Positions 1 through 7,338 of a DNA stretch of 64,000 bases are shown piece by piece. Position numbers and translations under genes: made by a program. Origin of the DNA: Paenibacillus alba (GTDB lineage Bacteria; Bacillota; Bacilli; Paenibacillales; NBRC-103111). The notes under the pieces were generated by a model. It ran no database searches. It was given only the letters and a program-made list of their open reading frames with translations, and was not told where the DNA came from. The stretch is from the NCBI RefSeq assembly GCF_013204855.1, contig NZ_JABMKZ010000014.1, forward strand, positions 1 through 64,000, given 5' to 3'. The stretch's first letter is position 1, and each line of letters starts with the position of its first letter.

Positions 1-382
1 GCTTTTTTAACAATTCCACCTGAGACTCAAGGAGTTTAATTCTTGCTTCCTGTCTTGCAATGACTTCATCTTGCGTTAGTTCACGCTTTAGAGGACGTCC
101 AGAAGCTTCCTTACGAGAGTCAGTTAATCCAATGATTCCGTCTTTTCCATATGCTTTTCTCCAACGCTTGGCACAATCTTTTACACGTTGAATTCCAATT
201 ACGTTTACATCAAACCCGTTAGCTTCAAAGATTTCTCTAGGGAGTTTACCTGCCATATATTGATCGATGAACAACTGCTTAAATTCATCCGCATAGGTTA
301 TTGCTTTATCACTTATTCTGATCACGTACTTATTCTTTGATAAGCTCATTTGGTCTTTTTCGCTAAAGACTTTCTTAGACAT
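1..382 (-). CDS. IS3-family transposase OrfA (helix-turn-helix), partial at left edge
   Basis: This minus-strand frame starts at ATG 382 and runs off the window after 127 codons. The protein opens MSKKVFSEKDQ and contains DEFKQLFIDQYMAGK, LPREIFEANGFDV and RWRKAYGKDGIIGL, the pattern of IS3/IS150-group OrfA proteins with an N-terminal helix-turn-helix that binds the element ends. The last visible residues (ARIKLLESQVELLKK) look like the leucine-zipper stretch near the OrfA C terminus. OrfB, the DDE integrase normally made by programmed -1 frameshifting, would lie to the left. Activity cannot be judged. Confidence 0.8.
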   Translation of the reverse strand, partial: MSKKVFSEKDQMSLSKNKYVIRISDKAITYADEFKQLFIDQYMAGKLPREIFEANGFDVNVIGIQRVKDCAKRWRKAYGKDGIIGLTDSRKEASGRPLKRELTQDEVIARQEARIKLLESQVELLKK

Positions 383-424
383 GGTGTAATCCCCTCCGGT
401 GCTTACTCTAGTATACAAAAAAAA

Positions 425-471
425 GTACCCACAGTCTGAACACTTTTTCAAAGTGTCCAGACTATGGGTAC
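425..471. repeat. 20-bp subterminal inverted repeat of the IS
   Basis: The arms 425-444 and 452-471 are reverse complements except at two positions, with a 7-base loop. A T-rich tract follows on the minus strand, so the structure could block read-through into the transposase gene as well as mark the transposase binding end. That role is inferred from other insertion sequences. Confidence 0.65.
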
Positions 472-517
472 CAGTGTATGTTGGCGGGAGTCCAATTGTT
501 TTGTTTTTATACGAATC

Positions 518-937
518 TTACGCTTCTTCCTCTTGTTGAGGCGGATCAAGCCTAATCTCCGCAAGAAGGTCCTCAAGCTCTAAATCTAGGATCTGAATAT
601 CCAGATCATAAGGCGCAAATGGTTCGTCTGCGAAGCGCACAAGCTTTGATAAATAAAGCTCACTATCTTGAATTAATTTATTCAAATCAATTCCGAGTGA
701 ATCCCCGGGGTAAGGAGCCAGCTTCTCTAAACCAGCACTGAAGAGCTTGATAGAACCGCTCACATTACCATTCGCATGATGATAAAGGCCCACTGCAATC
801 TGCAGCAGACCCTGATATAAAGGGCTTCGGCCTTCCTCGAGCCAAAGCTCTTCCATCACTTCATGACACTCGAAATAATCGCGCAGATCATTGAAATAAT
901 ACAAGTACGCCACGTACAAACGATCGTAGCTTGCCAT
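518..937 (-). CDS. DUF309 domain protein
   Basis: This 139-residue protein has the DUF309 signature: RDYFECHEVMEELW near residues 20-33, then LYQGLLQIAVGLYHHANGN and a GLEKLAPYPG segment. The family is a small all-helical fold with a conserved H-E-x-x-E-x-x-W motif and no established function. It starts 3 bp after the stop of the alarmone synthetase gene, so the two are almost certainly cotranscribed and probably translationally coupled; an AAGGGG Shine-Dalgarno sits in the end of the upstream gene. The C terminus is acidic (QQEEEA). The family call is firm; no function is proposed. Confidence 0.85.
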   Translation of the reverse strand: MASYDRLYVAYLYYFNDLRDYFECHEVMEELWLEEGRSPLYQGLLQIAVGLYHHANGNVSGSIKLFSAGLEKLAPYPGDSLGIDLNKLIQDSELYLSKLVRFADEPFAPYDLDIQILDLELEDLLAEIRLDPPQQEEEA

Positions 938-940
938 AAC

Positions 941-1735
941 TTAGTTATGTTCCCCTTTGGCTCTGGAGATCGCTGCTTCAATATCGGATGACAAGGCGCT
1001 CAGCCCATCTTCCGTCTCCCAAATTTCATTAAATCTCAGCTGAAATTGTGCGGCTTCCCGAACCCGGTGATAGAAATAAAGCTCTTGGATGTTGTTGAGA
1101 ACCTTATTCACCAAATTCGAGTTGTCTTCGAACATTTTCTGTGATTCAACAATCTCGCCGCGAATGCTGGACATTTCCTGGTCTAATAAATAAGCTGCTT
1201 CCGCCGCTTTGCTTAGACGCGCTCTAACGTCGGACGGCAGCTGCTCTTTATATTTATAATTCAACGAATGCTCAATCGTAGCCCAGAAATTCATGGCAAG
1301 CGTCCGAATTTGCACCTCGGCTAGAATTCGCTTCATCCCTAAAGCGGTTTGCACAGGATATTCGATAATAATATGAAAACTACGATAGCCGCTCGGCTTC
1401 TTGTTGGTCACATAGTCTTTCTCATAGACAACATTCATGTCCTGTCTACTGCGAATCAGCACAGCAAGACGCTCGATGTCTTCTACGAACTGACACATGA
1501 TCCGGATGCCGGCAATGTCTTCAATCCCAGACTCCAGCTGATCCATTGGCACGTTTAAACGCTGCGCTTTCTCCAGCACACTAGATATTTTTTTGACACG
1601 TCCTGTTACGAATTCAATCGGAGCGTATTCTTCCCTGCTTTTAAGTTCGCCACGTAAGGTTTTGAACTTTACTTTCAATTCTTCCACTGCTTGTTCATAC
1701 GGCAGGAGAAATTTTTTCCAGTCTCGTCCATCCAT
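941..1735 (-). CDS. Small alarmone synthetase, RelQ/SasB-type GTP pyrophosphokinase
   Basis: The 264-residue protein carries a single RelA/SpoT-type synthetase domain and no hydrolase, TGS or ACT domain, so it should make (p)ppGpp from ATP and GTP/GDP. Diagnostic segments are DIAGIRIMCQFVEDI, NKKPSGYRSFHIIIEYP and the catalytic E-V-Q-I-R-T-L-A-M-N-F-W-A-T-I-E-H block, close to B. subtilis YjbM/SasB. It is about 50 residues longer than YjbM (211), mostly a helical C-terminal tail. An upstream in-frame ATG at 1750 is rejected because the GGAGG Shine-Dalgarno overlaps it and lies 8 bases before ATG 1735. It sits between pyrD and DUF309 in one operon. Confidence 0.9.
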   Translation of the reverse strand: MDGRDWKKFLLPYEQAVEELKVKFKTLRGELKSREEYAPIEFVTGRVKKISSVLEKAQRLNVPMDQLESGIEDIAGIRIMCQFVEDIERLAVLIRSRQDMNVVYEKDYVTNKKPSGYRSFHIIIEYPVQTALGMKRILAEVQIRTLAMNFWATIEHSLNYKYKEQLPSDVRARLSKAAEAAYLLDQEMSSIRGEIVESQKMFEDNSNLVNKVLNNIQELYFYHRVREAAQFQLRFNEIWETEDGLSALSSDIEAAISRAKGEHN

Positions 1736-1761
1736 CCTTGTATCCTCCATTTCGAATGAAG

Positions 1762-2859
1762 TCAGTTCTGATCTGCACCGATTGCCTGGGAAATATGTGA
1801 GTACCCGTCCCTTTGTAATAGCTCTTGCAGACCTTTATTGAGTCTGTTCAGTAGGCCAGGACCTTCATAGATTAATCCGGTATAAACTTCAACTAAACTA
1901 GCGCCGGCTTTTATTTTGTCATAAGCATCCTGCGCAGTGAAAATTCCACCCGCTCCAATGATGGGAAGTTTGCCTTCTGTCAATTGATAGACGCGTTTAA
2001 TGACTTCCGTTGAACGTTCAGTGAGAGGTCTCCCGCTTAAGCCGCCTGCTTGACCGCGATTTGTGTGCACAAGCCCGTCTCTGCTAAGTGTTGTGTTGGT
2101 CGCAATAATGCCAGAAATACCGCTGTCTTTAATCGCATGCACGGTTAATTCCAGCTCTGCATCGGTGAGATCAGGAGCAATTTTAACTAAAACAGGTTTA
2201 CCTGTACCACCGCTTTTTTTCTGTTGAAGCTGCATTTCGGCTGTAACCGCATCAAGCAATCGCTTCAAATCATTCCCATGTTGTAAATTACGCAAATCCG
2301 GTGTATTTGGTGAGCTGATATTCACTACAAAGAAATCGCCATATGTATATAACTCCCGAATGCATGCCCGATAATCTTCTTCTGCTTGTTCATTCGGCGT
2401 TATTTTATTCTTGCCTATATTAATGGCTACCGGAATATCTCGTTTTCCTGTCTTCTGCAGGTTCCGTGCCATCTCATCTGTACCAACATTATTAAAACCC
2501 ATACGGTTGATTAACGCCTTGTCTTCCGGAAGACGAAATAGCCGCGGCAGCTCATTGCCCGGTTGTGGCTTTGGTGTAATTGTTCCTACTTCCATGAAAC
2601 CAAAACCAAGTTGTGAAAATCCCTTGACTGCCTTCGCATTTTTGTCTAACCCAGCGGCTAGCCCGATTGGATTAGCGAACTGCAAGCCCCATAAGTGCTG
2701 GGCCATCTTGGATGAAGGCGCTACGCCATACATCGATTTGAGCAATTGTTTTCCCCCGGGAAAACGACTTACGGCACTAAGGCCGTCAATGGTTAAATGA
2801 TGTGCTTTTTCCGGATCCATTCGGAACAAAAGCGGTTTACCTAACTTCTTATACAGCAT
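1762..2859 (-). CDS. pyrD: Dihydroorotate dehydrogenase, class 2 (quinone-dependent)
   Basis: This 365-residue enzyme oxidises dihydroorotate to orotate in pyrimidine synthesis, passing electrons to the quinone pool at the membrane. Class 2 is shown by the N-terminal extension (MLYKKLGKPLLFRMDPEKAH), by INRMGFNN, and by the active-site region VVNISSPNTPDLRNLQ, which has the class 2 catalytic serine. FMN-binding segments include ATNTT and GGLSGRPL, with IIGAGGI further on. It is the first gene of a pyrD-alarmone synthetase-DUF309 operon and is not with other pyr genes. TTGCAT, 17 bases and TAAACT in the upstream spacer form a possible promoter; no PyrR site was seen. Confidence 0.95.
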   Translation of the reverse strand: MLYKKLGKPLLFRMDPEKAHHLTIDGLSAVSRFPGGKQLLKSMYGVAPSSKMAQHLWGLQFANPIGLAAGLDKNAKAVKGFSQLGFGFMEVGTITPKPQPGNELPRLFRLPEDKALINRMGFNNVGTDEMARNLQKTGKRDIPVAINIGKNKITPNEQAEEDYRACIRELYTYGDFFVVNISSPNTPDLRNLQHGNDLKRLLDAVTAEMQLQQKKSGGTGKPVLVKIAPDLTDAELELTVHAIKDSGISGIIATNTTLSRDGLVHTNRGQAGGLSGRPLTERSTEVIKRVYQLTEGKLPIIGAGGIFTAQDAYDKIKAGASLVEVYTGLIYEGPGLLNRLNKGLQELLQRDGYSHISQAIGADQN

Positions 2860-2956
2860 GTCCTATGCACTCCGTTCTGTAATGACTCTATCAGACAGTT
2901 TAGCTGACAATGTGCAATTATGCAATCCACTGTAAAGCTAAAACCCTTTTTTCAAA

Positions 2957-2992
2957 CAAAAAATCCCCGCTCCATAAAGGTTGCAAGGGAAT
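2957..2992 (-). terminator. Intrinsic terminator after the antiterminator gene
   Basis: On the minus strand ATTCCC pairs with GGGGAT across an 18-20 base loop and is followed directly by six T residues. It lies just past the stop of the BglG-type gene and separates it from pyrD. Confidence 0.65.
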
Positions 2993-3014
2993 CCTATTTC
3001 AGGCTATACCGCCA

Positions 3015-3848
3015 TTAGACTTCTGTACGCTGAAGCAGTCTCTCGAGATGCATCGTCAAGTAGCCGGTTTCGTCATCAGGCACTTCTAATTGCAGGGAAT
3101 CGCTAAGCATTAGAGAGAGTACTTTGGCTTTGACATAAGTGTCCCCGTACTCTTCTTTTATTTTACCCAGTAAAGAATTTTGCAGCGTCTTTTTTTGCTT
3201 AACCCGCTCAATGACACCTTTCAAATGACTAATGAATCGCAAAGTTGAAAATGAATCATCGAAATTAAAGCCTAATTCTTTGGCAGATTCGATGGTCTGC
3301 GACACCACTCTGACGACAGCTAAAGAATCCGCTGCTTGCTCTTTTTTGCGAGCACTGTTGAAGTGCATCGTTAGGAACGCAATTTCATCCTCAGGCAATT
3401 TAACATCCAGATGCTCATTTAGAAAATCGACTGCTTTTTTGGCGACCTTGTATTCTTCCGGATACATATATCCTATTTCGTACGCAAATGGGTTCGTAAT
3501 GAAAATCCCGCGTTTTTGGCGCTCCACAGCGAAATTGATGTGATCGACTAAGGAGGCATGAATCGTTTCCGAGAAGTCGCCTTCAAGCATGCTCTGCGCA
3601 TAGGCGATGACTTCCTCCGTGATCCCGATAATCTTCACATCAACGGCATTTAGGATTTGCTCATAGTTCCTAAGCACTTCTGACGTATGCAGCAGAAACT
3701 CTTGTGTGATTTCGGCTTCATTAATAAGCATGCCCGGTGTTTTCTTGAACCCGATCCCTTTGCCGAAGGCAATCGAATTTTTCCCGGATGTCAAATGCGC
3801 CATCACGACATTATGCGATAGAACATGAATGATGGTTCTTTCAATCAT
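3015..3848 (-). CDS. BglG/LicT-family transcription antiterminator
   Basis: The 277-residue protein has the canonical layout: an N-terminal RNA-binding CAT domain (about 1-57, with SIAFGKGIGFKKTPG), then two PTS regulation domains (about 65-170 and 175-277). PRD histidines are visible in LVDHINFAVERQKRG, FLTMHFNSARKK, FISHLKGVIER and YLTMHLERLL. Such proteins bind a nascent RNA hairpin and stop a terminator forming when the sugar is present, under control of HPr and EII phosphorylation. It starts 17 bp after the PTS gene and has a GGAGGTG site. The target RNA was not identified with confidence. Confidence 0.92.
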   Translation of the reverse strand: MIERTIIHVLSHNVVMAHLTSGKNSIAFGKGIGFKKTPGMLINEAEITQEFLLHTSEVLRNYEQILNAVDVKIIGITEEVIAYAQSMLEGDFSETIHASLVDHINFAVERQKRGIFITNPFAYEIGYMYPEEYKVAKKAVDFLNEHLDVKLPEDEIAFLTMHFNSARKKEQAADSLAVVRVVSQTIESAKELGFNFDDSFSTLRFISHLKGVIERVKQKKTLQNSLLGKIKEEYGDTYVKAKVLSLMLSDSLQLEVPDDETGYLTMHLERLLQRTEV

Positions 3849-3865
3849 AAGACACCTCCGCGTTC

Positions 3866-5323
3866 TTAGGCTTGTCCTGATTTGTCTTTATGTGAGCTGA
3901 GCATCGGTTTAATACTCTCACGAATTTGTTCGGATTCCGTACCAAATACAACATGCACATTACCGTTGCCAAGTCTGATGACGCCTATGGCGCCTAGCTC
4001 TTTGAGCTCGCTGTCCAGAACTAGGTGATCTTCTTTCACAAGCAGCCGCAGTCGTGTGATGCATGCATCTATGGAGAGTATGTTCGCCGCTCCGCCAATA
4101 TGCCTTAAAATGCTGGTTGGACGATCCTCCTTTACTTTCAGCTTGCTTGTATCTGCCGCCTCTGTTTCTATTGCAGCCGTCTCCTCTTTGCCGGAGGCTT
4201 TGAGCGGGAAGAAATGCAAATAAATCCGAAAGGTCACATAGTAGAGGATGAAGTAGCCTACGCCAACAAGAAGAATCCAATAAGGTTTCGTAGATACATG
4301 CCAATTTAGAACAAAATCGATAAAGCCTGCCGAGAAACCAAAGCCCATTTTGACTTGAAGCATATTCATTAAAAACATAGAAAAGCCATTCAAAACGGCA
4401 TGTATCACATACAATCCCGGTGCTACGAACATAAAAGCAAATTCAATGGGCTCCGTTATGCCTGTTAAGAAACTGGTTAATCCTGCACTGAGCATGACCG
4501 GAACGATCAATTGTCGATTAGCGGAAGAGGTGCTTCGAATAATAGCAAATGCTGCAGCAGGAAGACCGAACATAATGACGGGATAAAATCCTGTCATGAA
4601 CATCCCGGCAGTTGGATCCCCTGCGAAAAAACGCGAGATATCGCCATGCACGATTTTCCCCGTCGCTGTCGTATAGTCCCCGATCTGAAACCAGGCAATG
4701 TTATTAATAATATGATGCAGACCTGTTGGAATCAGCAGTCGATTCATCACGCCGTAGATAAATACACCGATATTTCCGTTATCCACAATCCATAAACCGA
4801 TGATACTGATGCCCTTCTGCACTGGGGGCCAGATATAGCCCATTAATACGCCTAGAAAAACCATAGCCAGCGATGTCAATAAAGGTACAAATCGCTTGCC
4901 ACCAAAAAATCCGAGCGCCTTCGGTAGCCTAATATGCTGGAATCTGTTAAAGAACACGGCGGATATTCCACCAACAAGCATTCCGCCCAGTACCCCCATG
5001 TCCAGCCGATCTGCAGAATCTGTTCCCGTTTGGGAAAGCTGCAGGACATTGTTAAACACCAAGTAACCCACCGTTGCAGCTAATGCTGCAATTCCGTCTC
5101 CCGATGTTAGTCCGATGGCAATGCCAATCGCGAAGATTAAAGGCAGATTATCAAAGATAGCGCTTCCGCCTGACTCAAAAATGTGAGCCATATGCATCAG
5201 GAAGGGATCATCAAACGTCATTTTACCGATTCGCAATAAAATAGATGCCGCAGGCAGCACCGCAATCGGGATCATTAAGGAACGCCCAATTTTTTGCAAT
5301 GTATACATTAGTCTCATGTTCAT
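3866..5323 (-). CDS. PTS sugar transporter EIICB, glucose/N-acetylglucosamine family
   Basis: The 485-residue protein joins an EIIC membrane domain (about 1-390) to an EIIB domain (about 400-480) and imports and phosphorylates a hexose. EIIC segments include SLMIPIAVLPAASILLRIG, IFAIGIAIGLTSGDGIAALAA, NRLLIPTGLHHIINNIAWF and GITEPIEFAFMFVAP. The phosphorylated EIIB cysteine is in SIDACITRLRLLV. No EIIA is fused, so another EIIA must serve it. Sequence places it with glucose, GlcNAc and maltose EIICBs but does not settle the substrate. The antiterminator gene follows in the same operon. Confidence 0.9.
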   Translation of the reverse strand: MNMRLMYTLQKIGRSLMIPIAVLPAASILLRIGKMTFDDPFLMHMAHIFESGGSAIFDNLPLIFAIGIAIGLTSGDGIAALAATVGYLVFNNVLQLSQTGTDSADRLDMGVLGGMLVGGISAVFFNRFQHIRLPKALGFFGGKRFVPLLTSLAMVFLGVLMGYIWPPVQKGISIIGLWIVDNGNIGVFIYGVMNRLLIPTGLHHIINNIAWFQIGDYTTATGKIVHGDISRFFAGDPTAGMFMTGFYPVIMFGLPAAAFAIIRSTSSANRQLIVPVMLSAGLTSFLTGITEPIEFAFMFVAPGLYVIHAVLNGFSMFLMNMLQVKMGFGFSAGFIDFVLNWHVSTKPYWILLVGVGYFILYYVTFRIYLHFFPLKASGKEETAAIETEAADTSKLKVKEDRPTSILRHIGGAANILSIDACITRLRLLVKEDHLVLDSELKELGAIGVIRLGNGNVHVVFGTESEQIRESIKPMLSSHKDKSGQA

Positions 5324-5384
5324 GTTCGTTCACCTTTAAGCCCACAAGTTTGGCCGTTTCTTGTTTGCTCTTGCCTATATCCCA

Positions 5385-5390
5385 ATTATA
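5385..5390 (-). promoter_or_regulatory. Candidate -10 element for the PTS operon
   Basis: A perfect TATAAT on the minus strand lies about 60 bases before the PTS start codon and right after the terminator hairpin. The -35 position (TTTCAG) is poor, which would suit an activated or weak promoter. Confidence 0.35.
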
Positions 5391-5398
5391 GTAGAAAG

Positions 5399-5440
5399 AA
5401 CACCCTCCTGAAAGGATAAAATCCTCTAGGATAAGGTGTT
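5399..5440. terminator. Branched hairpin between the ABC importer and the PTS gene
   Basis: AACACC (5399-5404) pairs with GGTGTT (5435-5440). Inside it AGGAT and ATCCT form a second small stem. T-rich tracts follow on both strands (TTTTTT on plus, CTTTCT on minus). The simplest reading is the terminator of the ABC importer operon that ends at 5465. The nested, alternative pairing is also what a BglG-type antiterminator target could look like, but it does not match known RAT consensus sequences. Confidence 0.55.
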
Positions 5441-5464
5441 TTTTCTATGCTCTGCCATATATTG

Positions 5465-6304
5465 TTATTTCACAGCTCCAGCGGTAATCCCGGTTGCAAT
5501 CTGGCGTTGGAAAATCATATATACGATCAAGGTTGGAACCGTTGTAATTAGAAGGCCGGCGAATAACGGGCCCCACTCTGTGCGATATTGCATTTCTGCC
5601 TGCATCACAGCAAGACCGATTGGCAACGTATACTTCGTTGGATCACTGTTAATCACAACACCCAGGAAATACTCGTTCCAGTTGTTCAGCATATTCGTAA
5701 TCATAACCGTAATCAAACCCGGCTGTGACAAAGGCAGCATGACGCGGAAGAATGTTCCGTAGTGGGAAGTTCCGTCAATGATGGCTGCTTCTTCAATCTC
5801 TTTTGGCAATGACTTATAGAACCCGACGAGTAAGAAAATGCCGAAAGGAAGGTTCAGTGCCGCGTACACAAGGATTAATCCGATTAAGGAATCTGTCAAA
5901 TGCAAATCACTCAATAAGAAGAAAAGTGGAATCAAGGCAAGTGCGAACGGTATCATCATGGAAGCAATGTAAATGGTATAAAGGAGTTTGCTTGCTTTGA
6001 AATCATACCTAGCTAAGATATATGCCGTCATCGCGGCCAGGATCATGCCAAGCAGGGTACTTCCAACCGTCACGACGATCGAATTCGTAAAATAAGTACT
6101 AAAGTTATATTTACTCCAAACATAGGAGAAGTTTTCCCAAAGCAGCGGGAATTTCGGTAAAGCCCATGGGGCATTTAAGAAAAATTGTTCATTATTCTTG
6201 AGTGCATCGAGCAATGTCCAAATCAATGGATACAGCACGGCTACGCTCCATATTAGAAGAATGATCCAAACAAGCAGTTTAGCTAACGGATTTTTGATGA
6301 CCAT
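5465..6304 (-). CDS. Carbohydrate ABC transporter permease, MalG-type
   Basis: The 279-residue integral membrane protein has six predicted transmembrane segments and the inner-membrane permease (EAA) loop KSLPKEIEEAAIIDGTSHYGTFFRVMLPLSQPG, written here in two parts as KSLPKEIEEAAIIDG and FFRVMLPLSQPG, which docks to the ATPase. It pairs with the MalF-type permease encoded 42 bp upstream to form the channel of a CUT1-family sugar importer. It is the last gene of the operon. No ATPase gene is present; in Firmicutes a shared MsmX/UgpC-type ATPase usually energises such systems. Substrate is not evident. Confidence 0.92.
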   Translation of the reverse strand: MVIKNPLAKLLVWIILLIWSVAVLYPLIWTLLDALKNNEQFFLNAPWALPKFPLLWENFSYVWSKYNFSTYFTNSIVVTVGSTLLGMILAAMTAYILARYDFKASKLLYTIYIASMMIPFALALIPLFFLLSDLHLTDSLIGLILVYAALNLPFGIFLLVGFYKSLPKEIEEAAIIDGTSHYGTFFRVMLPLSQPGLITVMITNMLNNWNEYFLGVVINSDPTKYTLPIGLAVMQAEMQYRTEWGPLFAGLLITTVPTLIVYMIFQRQIATGITAGAVK

Positions 6305-6346
6305 ACGATGGCTCCCCCTTCTTCAGTATCAGGTTCTTAGATGACC

Positions 6347-7252
6347 TTAATGCATTTCGATTGTTTCTTGGCGCATCACACGCTGCAGGATAAGCGTCGT
6401 TATCAGTGAGATGATGAGAATCAACACGCCGATGGCTGCTCCGTAACCGAAATGATATTGTTGAAATGCCATCCGATACAGGTAAGATCCCATTACTTGG
6501 GTCGTATTATCTGGCTGTCCGCCATTCGTCATCAACTGAACAATAACAAATGACCCGTTAAGTGTTGTTATCACGATATTGACAATAGAAACTTTGATTT
6601 GCTCCCAGATGAGCGGCATGGTGATATTGCGGAATTGCGACCATTGACCGGCTCCGTCTATATTAGCTGCCTCATAATAGGAAGCAGGAATATTCACGAT
6701 TGCTGCAATCATCAAGATCATATAGAAACCAATACCTGCCCAAATGGTTGGAGGCAGCAGCATCCAGATCGTATGTTGCGTAAATCCTAGCCAAGTAATA
6801 TCGACTTTTTGACTTGTAAAGAGTGACAAGAACGCGTTCAAGAATCCAATTTGCGGATTGTAGATGAAATTCCAAAGCACACCGATAACAACAACCGAGA
6901 TAACATTTGGAATAAAGAAGATCGCTCGGAAGAAGCCGGATCCCTTGAGGTTGAAACGAGTTAATGCTACTGCGAAGAAAGTCGCCAAAATCATAATGCC
7001 AATGACTTTACCAGCAACTAGGAAATAGTCGTTCCCAATGGCTCTAAGAATAATAGGATCTTTAAATAATTCTACAAAGTTATCGAAGCCAATAAAGGTG
7101 CTATTCTCCGACATTCCTGACCAATCATAGAATGACTTCTGCAAAGCCTGTATAACAGGATAGATCGTAAATACACAGAAGAACAGAAAAGTCGGAATGA
7201 TGAATGAAGCGATGAACAAATTCCGTTTCCACATTTTTGAGTTGGTCTTCAT
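6347..7252 (-). CDS. Carbohydrate ABC transporter permease, MalF-type
   Basis: The 301-residue protein has an N-terminal transmembrane anchor (LFIASFIIPTFLFFCVFTIY), five further membrane segments and the permease loop ASYYEAANIDGAGQWSQF followed by NITMPLI. This is the typical first permease of CUT1 sugar importers. It sits between the solute-binding lipoprotein gene and the MalG-type permease with short gaps (about 86 and 42 bp), in one minus-strand operon. The start at 7252 has a GGTGAGG site. The substrate cannot be read from the sequence. Confidence 0.92.
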   Translation of the reverse strand: MKTNSKMWKRNLFIASFIIPTFLFFCVFTIYPVIQALQKSFYDWSGMSENSTFIGFDNFVELFKDPIILRAIGNDYFLVAGKVIGIMILATFFAVALTRFNLKGSGFFRAIFFIPNVISVVVIGVLWNFIYNPQIGFLNAFLSLFTSQKVDITWLGFTQHTIWMLLPPTIWAGIGFYMILMIAAIVNIPASYYEAANIDGAGQWSQFRNITMPLIWEQIKVSIVNIVITTLNGSFVIVQLMTNGGQPDNTTQVMGSYLYRMAFQQYHFGYGAAIGVLILIISLITTLILQRVMRQETIEMH

Positions 7253-7338
7253 TCTATCCTCACCGTCCTATCATTAAAATGGCGGAGAACTCCTAAGGCT
7301 TTCACCTCGCTAGTTCTCCGCACTGCTTCATTCAATTA

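Larger units (their letters stand above)
1..473 (-). mobile_element. Edge of an IS3-family insertion sequence
   Basis: The first 382 bases encode an IS3-type OrfA on the minus strand. Between its start and the DUF309 gene lies a near-perfect 20-bp inverted repeat. The terminus is placed at about 473 because, read on the minus strand, the sequence there begins TGGTACCCATAG, and IS3-family ends usually start with TG. The other end and OrfB lie outside the window, so target duplication and completeness cannot be judged. The element sits 45 bp beyond the stop of the DUF309 gene and disrupts no visible gene. Confidence 0.7.

Noticed and set aside
1..473. Genomic island or phage boundary at the left edge
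   Set aside because: Only a common IS end is visible; no integrase, tRNA or attachment repeat is present.
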